A DNA stretch of 64,000 bases from Lutraria lutraria (Eukaryota > Mollusca > Bivalvia > Venerida > Mactridae). The stretch is taken from positions 29,042,830 through 29,106,829 of the forward strand of contig OZ026833.1 in assembly GCA_964023205.1 (NCBI GenBank). Direction: 5' to 3'. The position numbers and the translations under genes were made by a program. Shown here piece by piece: positions 27,676 through 38,700 of the stretch. The stretch's first letter is position 1; each line of letters starts with the position of its first letter. The notes under the pieces were generated by a model. The model had not been told where the DNA came from, searched no databases, and saw nothing but the letters and a program-made list of their open reading frames with translations.

Positions 27676-28929
27676 ATGGCCTCGCAAAACTCTGGTAACA
27701 TTATGGACATTATAATTGATCATGGTGCCTCGGAAAATAGGTTTGAAGTCTTGGATAGTGACACGGACATAAACCAATATGGCGGCGGTCAAGATAGTCA
27801 ACCTCGTGCGATATTAGAGGAAGACGTGTTCACCAACAACTGGATGAGGGTAACTAATCAAAGAAAAAGGCAAAAAAATAGTTCTAACGATAGCTTAAGT
27901 ATGAGTATTGATGATTACAAACTGTATCTGTAGATGATAAACTGTCGACCATTTACACGACAATTTCTACTAATAATACAAAAATGTCTGAAATTGAATC
28001 TAAACTTGATACATGCCTCCAATTACACGACACAGTGTTGTGTTTGGACAGTAAACTCAACAACTTTGAGGCTAGATTGCTACTGATTGAATACAAATCA
28101 ATGGACCTAGAGTCACGTAGCCGTCGATGCAACCTGTTATTTGGTGGTTTTCAAGAGGATAGGCAGGAAAACTGTCGAACTCTTATAGAAACATTTATAA
28201 GTCAAAAACTGTTAATCAATAACGCAGTTGTCATTGACAGGGTACATCGTCTTGGTCGATATAAACATGGTTACACACGCGCAATAATCGTGGCTTTCAG
28301 GGACTATTTAGATGTTGAGTTAATCCTATCATCTGCTAAACGTCTACAAGGGACGGGGTTCACAATAAATCGTGATTACCCGAAAGAGATCTCAAGCGCC
28401 AGGAAGAGTTTATGGCCAGAATATAAAACTCTTAGAAAAGATAACCCTTCGAGCAAAGTTCGTCTCTTGTATCCGGCCAAAATAGTAATGGATGGGCGTG
28501 TCGTACGTAATTACTTTCCATACTGGGATAAAGTCATGACAGGCAATCGTGTAAAGCCCCCAAATGTAAGCAAACTGAAGTCCGTGCCTCCCGTGCACAT
28601 TCATGCAGAAGTAGTACGAACTATGGCTAGTACCCCCATTCAGACCAACTACAGCGCATGCTTCCCACGATACAATTACTAGTAATGGAACAGATACCAC
28701 ACTAACGGCAAATTGTACAAACGAAAACACGCCAACCGTTATTCGTCGACATCATGAATCCAGATCTCCTAGACGTCGCTCCAATACAAGTGGTCGTGCT
28801 GCAGCTCCGGAACGTCGTATGCCACACGTAAGTCGTACGTCTGAGCCACCTATTCGTCGCCCATGGGACAAAAACTTCACAACAGCGGAAAACCCTCCCC
28901 CTAGACAGGCACCTGTTAATAGCCAGTAG
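27676..28929 (+). pseudogene. LINE ORF1, L1-type RNA-binding protein (two frame breaks)
   Basis: Starts at ATG 27676 (MASQNSGN). The N-terminal stretch reads to 27933, then the frame moves by one base near 27918-27930. The central part follows as an open frame to 28682. It carries the L1 ORF1 pattern: a heptad-like stretch (SEIESKLDTCLQLHDTVLCL), then LESRSRRCNLLFGG, VIDRVHRLGRY, IIVAFRDYLD, INRDYPKEISSARKSLWP and KIVMDGRVV. A second frame change between about 28630 and 28680, perhaps in the CCCCC run at 28633, restores the first frame. The tail is basic and Arg/Pro-rich (RRHHESRSPRRR, RTSEPPIRRPWD) and ends at TAG 28927-28929. Known L1 ORF1 proteins form trimers, bind the element RNA and act as chaperones; that role is inferred here. 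The two breaks cancel, which fits a recently active copy or two base-call errors. Confidence 0.8.
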
Positions 28930-31900
28930 GACCGGCCGGAAAATACTTACACATCGGATAGTACAAGTAGTGCTAACAATGATTATGATCTAAAACTGTG
29001 TTCTTTAAATGTGTGCGGATTAAAACATCGTCTAAATTATCCTGATTTCGTGGAATATATACAACAATTTGACTTGATATGTATGTCCGAAACTAAAATT
29101 GACTCAACTGACCTTGTAGATATTGATGATTTTGTGTTTTTTTCTAAGCATAGATCTCAAAAATATTACAGAAAGTCTGGTGGTATTGGTGTATATGTGC
29201 GTTCTAATTTAGCTAAACATGTTCAGATTCTGCAATCTGAGTCAAAATACGCACTGTGGTTATTAATTAATAAAACTGCAACCGGACTAGACCAAAATAT
29301 GATAATCGGCGCGGTTTATATTCCGCCTGATAACTCAAGATTTTTTAACGATGACGTAATGTCCAAGTTTGAGTCTGCGGTTTTGAATTTTTCTTCTACG
29401 TATAAGTATTTTTGGCTTGCGGGAGATTTTAACGCAAGAATGTCCAAACTCTTGGATTTTGTAAATATTAATCCATATATTGATCAGATATTTAATATCG
29501 AAGACGTTGATGATAATCGCTTCCAAAACCATATATTGTTGGAGCAATTATTATTACCATTACACAGAAAATCAAAAGATCGATCAACTAATACGCTCGG
29601 TATGAGAAAGACAGACTTATGTCGAAATAATAATCTATTTCTTTTGAACGGTCGCTGTGGGTCTGATCGAAAAGTTGGCAAATTTACTTTCCGCGAAAAA
29701 TCTACAATTGATTATGTGATCGCTTCTCCTGCGTGTTTTACTATACTCCAAACTTTTGATATCTGTTACACAGATTCCTTATTTTCTGATGGACATAGCG
29801 CCCTACAATGGTCATTTAAATCATGGTCACTAAATACAACTAATGTCGAGCCACATGAAACCAATAGACACATATATACACGACCAAAATGGATTAATAA
29901 ACTTGCTCCAACATTTTGCAACAATATAGACAACACACATGTTGATTCAATCATGTCTCAAATGCATTCATACCCCCAGTCTCAACATACTATAGAAAAC
30001 ATTACAAATGAAATTCAGACATTGTTCCACAATGCATCGTGTAGAACATTTCCACGAAACGATACACAAAGAAATCACAAGACACAAATCATTAATAATA
30101 AACCTTGGTTTGGCCCTAAATGCCACCAAGCGAGGAAAAAATATCACAGAGCATTGAACAAATATAGACAATATAAATCAGAAACAAATAAATTTAACCT
30201 AAGAAATTCTAGTAAACTATACAAAAGAACATTGAATTATTATATCAATGGCTTTAAATGTAAAAACTCGCAACGGCTTAGAAACATGTCAACAAAAGAT
30301 CCAAAAAGGTACTGGCAATTCTTGAAGACAATTAAACCTAAACCACAAGTAACTACATTACCATCAATAGATGATTTTTTCACTCATTTCCAACAAATTA
30401 ACAGTGACAATCATGCACAATCACAAACATTTGATCTAGGCGACTTAACATATTATAATCAACAATTGAATGCACCAATTACTGAAAATGAGGTATCCAG
30501 GTGTATAATGAGTTTAAGGAATTCTAAAGCTCCCAGTCCGTCTGATGATATCTTAAATGAATATATTAAGTCTTCCAAACAGGTCATGTTACCAGTATAC
30601 ACTAAATTATTTAATATAATACTCGATACAGGTTTTATACCACAATCTTGGCTAGAAGGATATATTATCCCTATCTATAAAAACAAAGGAGATCCAAACA
30701 ACGTTAACAATTATAGACCTATTACAATATTAAGCTGTCTCGGAAAACTTTTTACAGCAGTTATAAATTTAAGATTGAACTTATTCCTTAAAACTAATAA
30801 TTTGTTGTGCGAAAATCAAGCTGGCTTCCGCAAAAATTACAGTTGTAACGATCATATATTTACTTTACATACGTTGAGTGAAATCTTAAAAAAAAACATA
30901 AGAAAAAGTTGTTTTGTGCTTTCATCGATTTCTCGCAGGCGTTCGATAAAGTTTGGCGATCTGGACTCTGGCAAAAACTTCTTGATTTAGTCGATGGTAA
31001 AATCTTCAAAATTGTTTACAATATGTATCAGAATATCAAATCTTGTATTAAACTTAATGGTATGTATTCAAATTTCTTTAAGTCAGACATTGGCGTCCGT
31101 CAAGTGAAAATATTTCCCCATTACTGTTCTCAATATTCCTAAATGATTTGCCATCTTATTTAGAAAATGACAATGTTATCGGTGTAGAACTCTTTACCCC
31201 TAACGATGTAACTTACTGGCTTAAACTACTAACCCTTCTCTATGCCGATGACACGATCATTGTTTCCGATAATGCCGATGATTTTCAAAACTGTTTAAAC
31301 TCTTTTTATAACTATTGTAATGTTTGGAAACTTACAGTTAATTTATCAAAGACAAAAATCATAGTGTTTGGATCCCGTAATTTAAATTTTGATTTTCGAC
31401 TCGGTGATAATAAAATCGAAATAACTACTACATATAACTATTTAGGGGTAACATTCACGAGAAATGGTTCTTTCCTTGAAGCCAGAAAAAATCTTGTTCA
31501 ACAAGCCAAAAAGGCCATGTATTGTGTTCTTTCGCGTATTAATAATGCTGAATTACCAGTTGATCTTTCACTTAAATTATTTGATAATACAATTCTTCCT
31601 ATACTTACATACGGTTCCGAAACATTTGGGTTTGAAAATATTGATATATTAGAAAATGTGCACAAAGATTTCCTAAGAAAAATTACAAGAGCTAAAAAAA
31701 GTACACCTATTTACATGCTGTATGGCGAACTTGGTCGCTTCCCCATTGATGTAATCATTAAATCCCGTATGATCGCTTACTGGTCTCGACTTGTCACAGG
31801 TAAAGCCGAAAAACTTTCACTAAAAATATACAACTATATGTTAAACCAAAATCACGAATACAAGTGGACCCGTAAAATCCAAGAAATATTAAACACATGC

Positions 31901-32401
31901 GGCCGAAGTCATATTTGGGATGATCAACCATTTTACAATACACCGATTTTGCACAAGATAGTCAAACAAATATTAAAATATCAGTATAAACAAACATGGA
32001 ATGCACAATTAGAACAGTCTAACAAAGGAAAGTTATATAAACAATTTAAATTTGATCTCGAGCTCGAAACATATTTCAAACTTCTGAAAAAACACGACTC
32101 CGATGTGTTTTTTAAATTCCGTACTGCAAATCATCGCTTACCTATAGAAACCGGTCGTTATGACGGAACTTTACTACATGATAGAATTTGTCCTCTTTGT
32201 AATACGAATACAATTGGCTCAAAAAAACATTATATATTACAATGTCCGTTTTTTAACCTGGACAGAAACAGATTTTTAAATATTCCACGCTATACTGACC
32301 CAGATCTATTTTATATCCAAATTATGCAATCTCAAAACGTCCACGTGTTAGAAAAGTTTTGTAAGTTATTGAATAAGATAACACGAAAATTTAGTAGATA
32401 A
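28930..32401 (+). pseudogene. LINE ORF2, endonuclease and reverse transcriptase (two frame breaks)
   Basis: The frame is open immediately after the ORF1 TAG. Endonuclease motifs in order: LCSLNVCG (about 29000), ICMSETKID (catalytic Glu at 29089), GGIGVYVRS, GAVYIPPDN, GDFNAR (about 29424), TIDYVIASP (about 29704) and SDGHSAL (about 29785). The reverse transcriptase follows: YIIPIYKNKGDPNNVNNYRP, QAGFRKNYSCNDHI, then FIDFSQAFDKVW, GVRQ and YADD (31241-31252). The C-terminus has CPLC...HYILQC, a CCHC pattern, and ends at 32401. One frame break lies in an A-rich run (30887-30908), the other just after GVRQ (about 31103). Each moves the frame by minus one, consistent with loss of a single A and a single G. 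The first in-frame ATG is at 29083, inside the endonuclease core, so translation must start upstream (see findings). The enzyme would nick the target and copy the RNA in place. Confidence 0.88.
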
Positions 32402-32662
32402 ACATGTATCAGTACACCAGTACCCTAGACAATCTTTAACCTATTTGTTACATATGTCTCTCAATATTCTCTTATTATACATGTTATTTGGTGTTGCCAT
32501 GGTTTCCACGTGTATAATATATAACATGGAAACAATTTTTTTGTCTCTTCAGAATTCTAGACCGGGAGTCTATCATATATATTATGTTTAATATTGATTA
32601 TGTATTTTCCCCACGTTATATATGTATGTATATATTTGAGTGAATAAATGTTGAAACTTTCT

Positions 32663-32715
32663 ACTTTACCAGGGATGCTATATTACATATATTAATATAG
32701 CATCCCTGACTTTAC
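32663..32715. repeat. 39-bp perfect palindrome flanked by 7-bp direct repeats
   Basis: The arms CAGGGATGCTATATTA (32670-32685) and TAATATAGCATCCCTG (32693-32708) are perfectly complementary around the 7-nt loop CATATAT. On both sides lies ACTTTAC (32663-32669 and 32709-32715), directly abutting the arms. The form, with TIRs beginning CAGGG and a target duplication, is that of a minimal MITE. hAT elements also begin CAGGG but usually duplicate 8 bp. It sits exactly at the 3' border of the LINE. Confidence 0.7.
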
Positions 32716-33221
32716 AAAGAACAAACTGCTATGTCCAAACATTAAGAAACATCTGATTAATATAATTGATTCATTAATGTTATAATGGGTGACTTTTCCA
32801 ATTGGATTATTTTGTAATTTTATACATTTTTTCACTCATTCTACAATAGTTTGAGCAATTCTTTTTTTAAGCTGTCCCCGATCAATTAAGGACAGACATG
32901 GCAGGAAATGTTTGTAAAATCGTTATCTTTTTGTTGACAATTATCATATTTATTATAAAAAAATGGTGTATACGGTCCAACATTATCATGGTTAAAATTT
33001 GTCGGATCTACAAAGCAGCATATTAGGCCTTATTTTGCCTGTCCCTGTACACAGTATATTAGTTTGTCACTCTATAGCTACTCTTATAAATGTTTCAGCG
33101 ATAAAAGGTAGTGTTTTTACTTTATATTAGGTGGTAAACAATGTATTTTATGTATAATTCAAAATGGTACAACTTGGTTTCTCGTGTTATACAAGTTGTC
33201 AGCCTGTCCCTGTTTTTGAAA

Positions 33222-34915
33222 TAAGATACGTTACACGACATTAACTCAACTCTTTACAGTACAGATTTCCATTACTGTTATGCGAACAAATGTTTTCACT
33301 ACCTACAATGATCACTTCTTTGAAAAATAAATAAATTAATCCTTGGAACATGGTCACATAAAAGATTTAAGACAGTTCTTAGTGCTAGCTGGAATTATTA
33401 AAATATTTTCGTCAGATACTTTACATGATATTTCTACTATATAATCAACTGTTTACATTTGAATGTAAAAAGCTGACAAAATTACGACATCTTAAGGTGT
33501 AACATATTGTTTAAAAACACAAAGTTTATATTGAGCTAACCATAATTATTTTAAGGTAGCTGTTAATATACTCGGTACATAAGATACGTTGAAATAATAT
33601 ACGTTACATCAATTAGACAAACAAGTCAACTAGCTTTTCAATCACGCACATATTGGTTATGAGCGGATGTTCTTCAAATTTACTTCCACCGGAAACATGT
33701 AGCTGTTCGTTTTGCCTAATAAGTTTGAAAAGTTTGAATCGCGGGAAAAGTTTTAATCAAATATTCCATGTGTGACTTCAGAAAAGAGGTTAGTAAAACT
33801 TTACTGGCCAGTTTGTTGAAGATTATTTGCTGCTGTTTCTTGACATTAACAATGGATGCAGTAATAGAAATCAAATTATGAATACTACGATAAGTGACAA
33901 AGGTGCCTTACATTCAAATAGTAGCGTAACGTATCTTATTGAATATAACGTACCTTATCAAGCTTATATATATGTCATACAGACAAAACTAACATAATTT
34001 CGATACATTCATTGGTAAAGTATGTTTTAAACTGTTCATGTTATTAAAATAAAACTGTTGCTGGTCGTTTGAAATGCATAAAACTCACACTGTATACCAA
34101 AACGTATCTTACTTTTACACAACGTATCTTATTTTTACATAACGTATTTTATTTTTACATAACGTATCTTACCAATTTTAAATTCTTTGTAATCATTTCT
34201 AGGAAATTCTAGTTTACGTCTAATTTAGAGCAAAAACAGATACTTAATACCGTATTAGTGTCGTTATACTTTTAAAAAAATGACAAAATCTGCAGCCGAG
34301 AGGCAAAGAGAGAACAGAGAAATAAAAAAAATATCACAAAACAATAGGCGACCACAGACTGAAAAAGGATAGATCTATATTGATAGTAAGACGAAAATGA
34401 AGATCGTGAAGATTTAGATGTCCACAGATAAATACATAGATATAATTATGCAAGGGCATTAAGATCATTTCCTAAATCATGAGAGCTTGTGTGAAAGCCA
34501 AATACTCAGCTCTTTGAGAATTAAAAGCAAAAATACATGACACACATTTAGCTAATCATTTTTAAAATTGGTAAACAAAATTAATACATTTCGCAGAAAA
34601 TCTCAATAGTGGTGTAGCTTACGAAATTCAAAGCGCATACATTTGTATTTGTTTTACATAGTGAATTGTTTGTACAATCCATACAGTTTTAAAAGTAAAA
34701 CTCTTACAGATACATCATTTTAAGTACATTGTGCATATTAACTTGTGTAGACATTTTATGACTTTAACTGAAAACAATGATTGTTGATTCTAAAAAATAT
34801 TTTTGATGTTGTTATGTGTTTATGATGTTGCACTAGTTTTTTTTCAATACTGTTTAAATTATGAAACTTATTTAGCTTCAAATACAAATTTAATACCACG
34901 GTGTAAGATACGTTA
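33222..34915. repeat. Cluster of TAACGTATCTTA motifs, both orientations
   Basis: The 12-bp motif TAACGTATCTTA, or its complement TAAGATACGTTA, recurs with 0-2 mismatches at 33222-33233 (complement), 33580-33590 (complement), 33927-33938, 33946-33957, 34100-34111, 34120-34131, 34140-34151, 34160-34171 and 34904-34915 (complement). A partial copy (ATATACGTTAC) lies near 33598. Outside this 1.7-kb interval I did not notice it. It might be a transcription-factor site cluster, or subterminal repeats of an old transposon. Confidence 0.6.
34101..34180. repeat. 20-bp tandem repeat, 4 copies
   Basis: Four head-to-tail units start at 34101, 34121, 34141 and 34161. Each has the form AACGTATCTTA followed by TTTTTACAT with few changes. 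The unit core is the motif scattered on either side of it. Confidence 0.8.
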
Positions 34916-35789
34916 CACGTTTTATATGCGCCTTTTTGTAACTGATAATTACTTGTATTAAGCCTGGTATTCAAACTTTATCACATACATGTAGCCTGGG
35001 TATTGACAGACATTTTATAACGTTTTGAGCGTTCTATTTCGTAAATCACAACGTTTACAGGTAATGGAGTATCATGTAATTATACATGTATTAAAACTCT
35101 TATGGCACGTTTATTTGTATCCGAAATCTCAGTAAGATTTTCTTCATTTTTTACAAAATTGCAGTTTAGCATACTTCAAAATGTCTTTCTCATACCATTT
35201 ATAAAAGATAAATTGTATTGTGTGTATATGTAATCTCTATATATTGGCGATTATGCTCTGTAACGTATTTTATTATGTATATTACCATGATCGGTTTGAG
35301 TTATTATAGCATTAAATCCATGGCAAGGTCTGTTTGGGTACACCAGACATGTTTTTAATATGGTCATATGTTGTTCTTTTTTATGAAAGTATTTAAGTTC
35401 TTTTCTGAAATAGTCAATATTTTGGTTTTACTTTTTTTTATTTGTACCTTTTCACGTAGAATGAGTGTTTTAGGTTAAATTATTACAAGGACTTATATAT
35501 ACATACATGATATATATAAATCCTTGATTATTATAATCAAGATTCTACTTGATTTTTCCCCGTTAATAACTAATTATTTACCGATTAGGTGCGAATCAAA
35601 CCTATTATATATCATATTATCATTTTTCCGATTTCACATACGCATTCGCTTTATAACACCATTTTCCGATTTTGTCATTTACAAAATTATTCCTAGATAA
35701 TTCCTTTGGACCGAATATCAGTCTTTGGGTTACATAACCAAAATTTGTAAACAAAGTCGTATTTGATTCATCGTTGGTGTTTATACAGA

Positions 35790-38700
35790 ATGTCTGATTC
35801 ATATTCATTTGCGAAGGGTGGAAAGTTGAAACTTAAAGGAAGCAAACATAAGAAGTAATGTTATAATTATGTGATGCATTTTGGGGAGACATGCATCTGA
35901 AGTATCATGCTCGTGAAGTAGTCATATTTCGGATAGGAAAATATTCGGACTATTTCAGTATTTGTAGCACAGTAACTTACTGACCATATTCTGTGTTGTA
36001 TTTTATTAATCCGAGTTTCTATTCATGGAATGTTAACATTATGTTCTGATGTGTTACCTGTATTTTCGTCTTACTAGTGCATCATGTTATAATTTGACTC
36101 TCTCAGAGCGATCTAAGTTCTAACTGGAAAAGGTCCAGCCTAGGAATTAAAATTAGTACCCAAAGAATTGAAGCTGTATACATATAATTCATCAAAGTGC
36201 TATGTAATACCATGTGACTCCTACTCCAAATTACTAATTATTCATGTGAGATGTTAATGCAGGATTACTAATATTGCATCAATTTGATATTTTACTTTTA
36301 GACACAAGAAAAGTAAGAAGAGGAAGCTAGATGAGGAGGACAGTTTACCATCAGGATCAACAAGCAAAAACCAAACAGATGTAGACGAATATGGTACTTA
36401 CATCAATTCTGTTTTGATTGTTGTAGCATTATTATATATCTATAATTAATATATAGTATTCGTATAAATAAATTGGCTGTGATATAATATATATATGTAC
36501 CAGCTCAATTAGCTCAGTTCATACTTTGGTAGAGCATCTGACTTGCAATCGGTAATGTGTCCTACAGGACTAGTACCACCTTGAAAATTTTTCAAGCCCT
36601 GCCAATTTTGATTCAAAACTCCATGAAAATTCCCAATCCCAAGGGTATGGGTCATATTCCCAAAATACAAAAAAAACCTGGTCCTATTTTGTCTAGATGA
36701 AATTTCTAATTTATTGCTTAAATTATTAATATAATCCCATAAGTTTTTCTCTTATTATTTGAAGCTTCTTGTTAACTTAATATTTCAAACTCTGATGTCT
36801 TGCAGATGGTTGGTGGGCAGTATCAAAGTTTGGACAGATTACTGGTAATATATGTATAGAACTGGCAGAGAAACGTTACATGTTTGCTCAGGATAATGGA
36901 AGATTCATACTTGGGCCTCCCAGAGAAGGTATTACAACTTTTCCTTGTGATAATACAGGTGTAAAAGTGGGACCTCCGTGGTCTATGATAATCTACAGCT
37001 GCGAGTTTGAATCCCTCTTAGGACTAAATTTCACATGTTTGGAAACTTTTCACCTAGCTTATGGAAGGTCAGCGGGCTTACTCAGGTGTACCCAATGTAT
37101 GTCTGAAGGTTGCCTCTAGCATTAAAGCTTGGAAAGTTGCCAAATGACACAGGCTGTTGGTGCATCATTAAATATTAATGAAAAAAAATCTTTAAAAGAT
37201 CCATATTAATCTTAAATACCAGTAAACAGCTCCATGTTACAGAAATGTAATGATTGCAATTTTAATATCTCGTGCTCATATTATTTGTTTGCCTTTAAAA
37301 TGATTGTACTCATCATGGACATTTTGAGATGTATTCTAGAATAGATCTTCTTTTGTTTACTTTATTGTTGTTGATAATGCTTTTATTTGATTGAAATGAG
37401 CATCATGTGTGTATTGATACCAAAATAGATAATATTGTTTACTTTCTTTTGTTGAATTCAATTTAATTTGCAAATTTTACAGGAGGACCTGAGCCAGAGG
37501 AAGTATTGACAGCAGTAAAAGTAGATGATACAAAGTTTGCTTTGAAATCTGGTTATGATCAATACTTAAGTGTTGGTAGTAATAACCTGGTGATAGGTCG
37601 TTCTATGGCAATTGGTAGCAAGGAACAATGGGAACCTGTTTTTCAAGATGTAAGATAAAATAAATGTTTTAAGATCTTAACATGAATTTCATTTTCTTTC
37701 ATAAGCATCATTATTAATTGACTGCTGGTAGATGCTGTAGATACAGAGTACTGTTTACTTCTTATTTATCAGAAAGCATTGTGGAAACAAAAGTTGAATC
37801 TTAACATTATCTTAACAATAAATTCTGCCATCAAAATGATTTTGTATCAACAGAAACACACATGCTTTGTTACATTCCATATGCATCTCAGTTTATATGA
37901 AACTTATGGTGTTTCTTCTCTTATCTATATTCCTAGTAGCTTAAATATAAACATAGATCTGTATATATCAAATTAACAAGTAAAACTCCTGTTCCTCTGC
38001 TTTTGATCATTGTAATGTACCATATATTGATGCAGGGTAAAATGGCTCTGAATGGATGTAATGGGTGTTTCCTGTCAGCTGATGAAGATGATGATGTTGT
38101 TTGTGCCAATAAAACTGCTGAAACTAAAGAAATGATAAAAGTATATCATTAGTTTACACTTATCTTCTCAAAGCATTTTTTGTTAAAACTTTAATATTTT
38201 TTATCTTTTAAACTTAAACACTTATGATTTAAATTGTTCACAGCTTGGGTCTTGTTTATTTCTGTTTTTGTGGGTTAATGCTGTTTTTAAAAAAAATTTC
38301 AGTTATATACAGTGGCCAGTTGACCTAACTAGTTTTCTTGGAATGTATTCTCACCAGTAATTATTTACCCTTCTACAGGAGCCAGGTGTTTTTGTCAAAT
38401 TTTCTTAGTAGGGCTTGATCTGCCGCGACCGAGATTCAAACCTGGATTGCCCGGTTGCAAGTTCAGCACACTAACCAGGGTTGCGGACTGGGTCTTGTCC
38501 ATACTTAGTTGACTGAACAAGTATGGATAATTATATCTTAATTATTGATTAAGATTATCAGATATAATTAAATCAGAATATTTTTCTCAGCTCTTGGAAG
38601 TATACCTTGTCAGATCAACATGTTTAATATAGCACTTACAAAAAATTAAACATTATAAGTTTTATATTTTCAATTAAGTGAAAATGTTTTAGAAGATTTC

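Larger units (their letters stand above)
27570..32662 (+). mobile_element. Near full-length non-LTR retrotransposon (LINE, APE type, two ORFs)
   Basis: A short leader (about 27570-27675) is followed by an L1-type ORF1 (27676-28929), then an endonuclease/reverse transcriptase ORF2 (28930-32401) and a 3' tail of about 250 bp ending near TGAATAAATGTTGAAAC. The element is nearly complete, with only four single-base frame breaks. It carries an apurinic-type endonuclease, a YADD reverse transcriptase and a C-terminal CCHC motif. This places it among APE-type LINEs; I cannot fix the clade (L1/Tx1, CR1 or another) by eye. I see no clear long poly(A) tail, and neither end is fixed by a target-site duplication that I could verify. 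The boundaries are therefore approximate. Confidence 0.9.
32716..35789. other. Intergenic region upstream of FRG1, no gene recognised
   Basis: AT-rich DNA without a convincing exon on either strand; the small open frames near 34756-34974 and 35620-35808 have no protein-like features. It contains the TAACGTATCTTA motif cluster described separately. The FRG1 promoter must lie near the right end, but I see no distinctive core element. Confidence 0.6.

Noticed and set aside
29335..30171. Minus-strand frames inside the LINE ORF2
   Set aside because: They are antisense to clearly conserved endonuclease and reverse transcriptase motifs.
36505..36575. Functional tRNA gene
   Set aside because: The A-box part is good but the B box and acceptor stem do not pair, so it is a SINE head.
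36880..37119. 79-codon frame from 36880 as a separate gene
   Set aside because: It starts inside FRG1 exon 3, reads through the donor site into intron 3 and then through a SINE.
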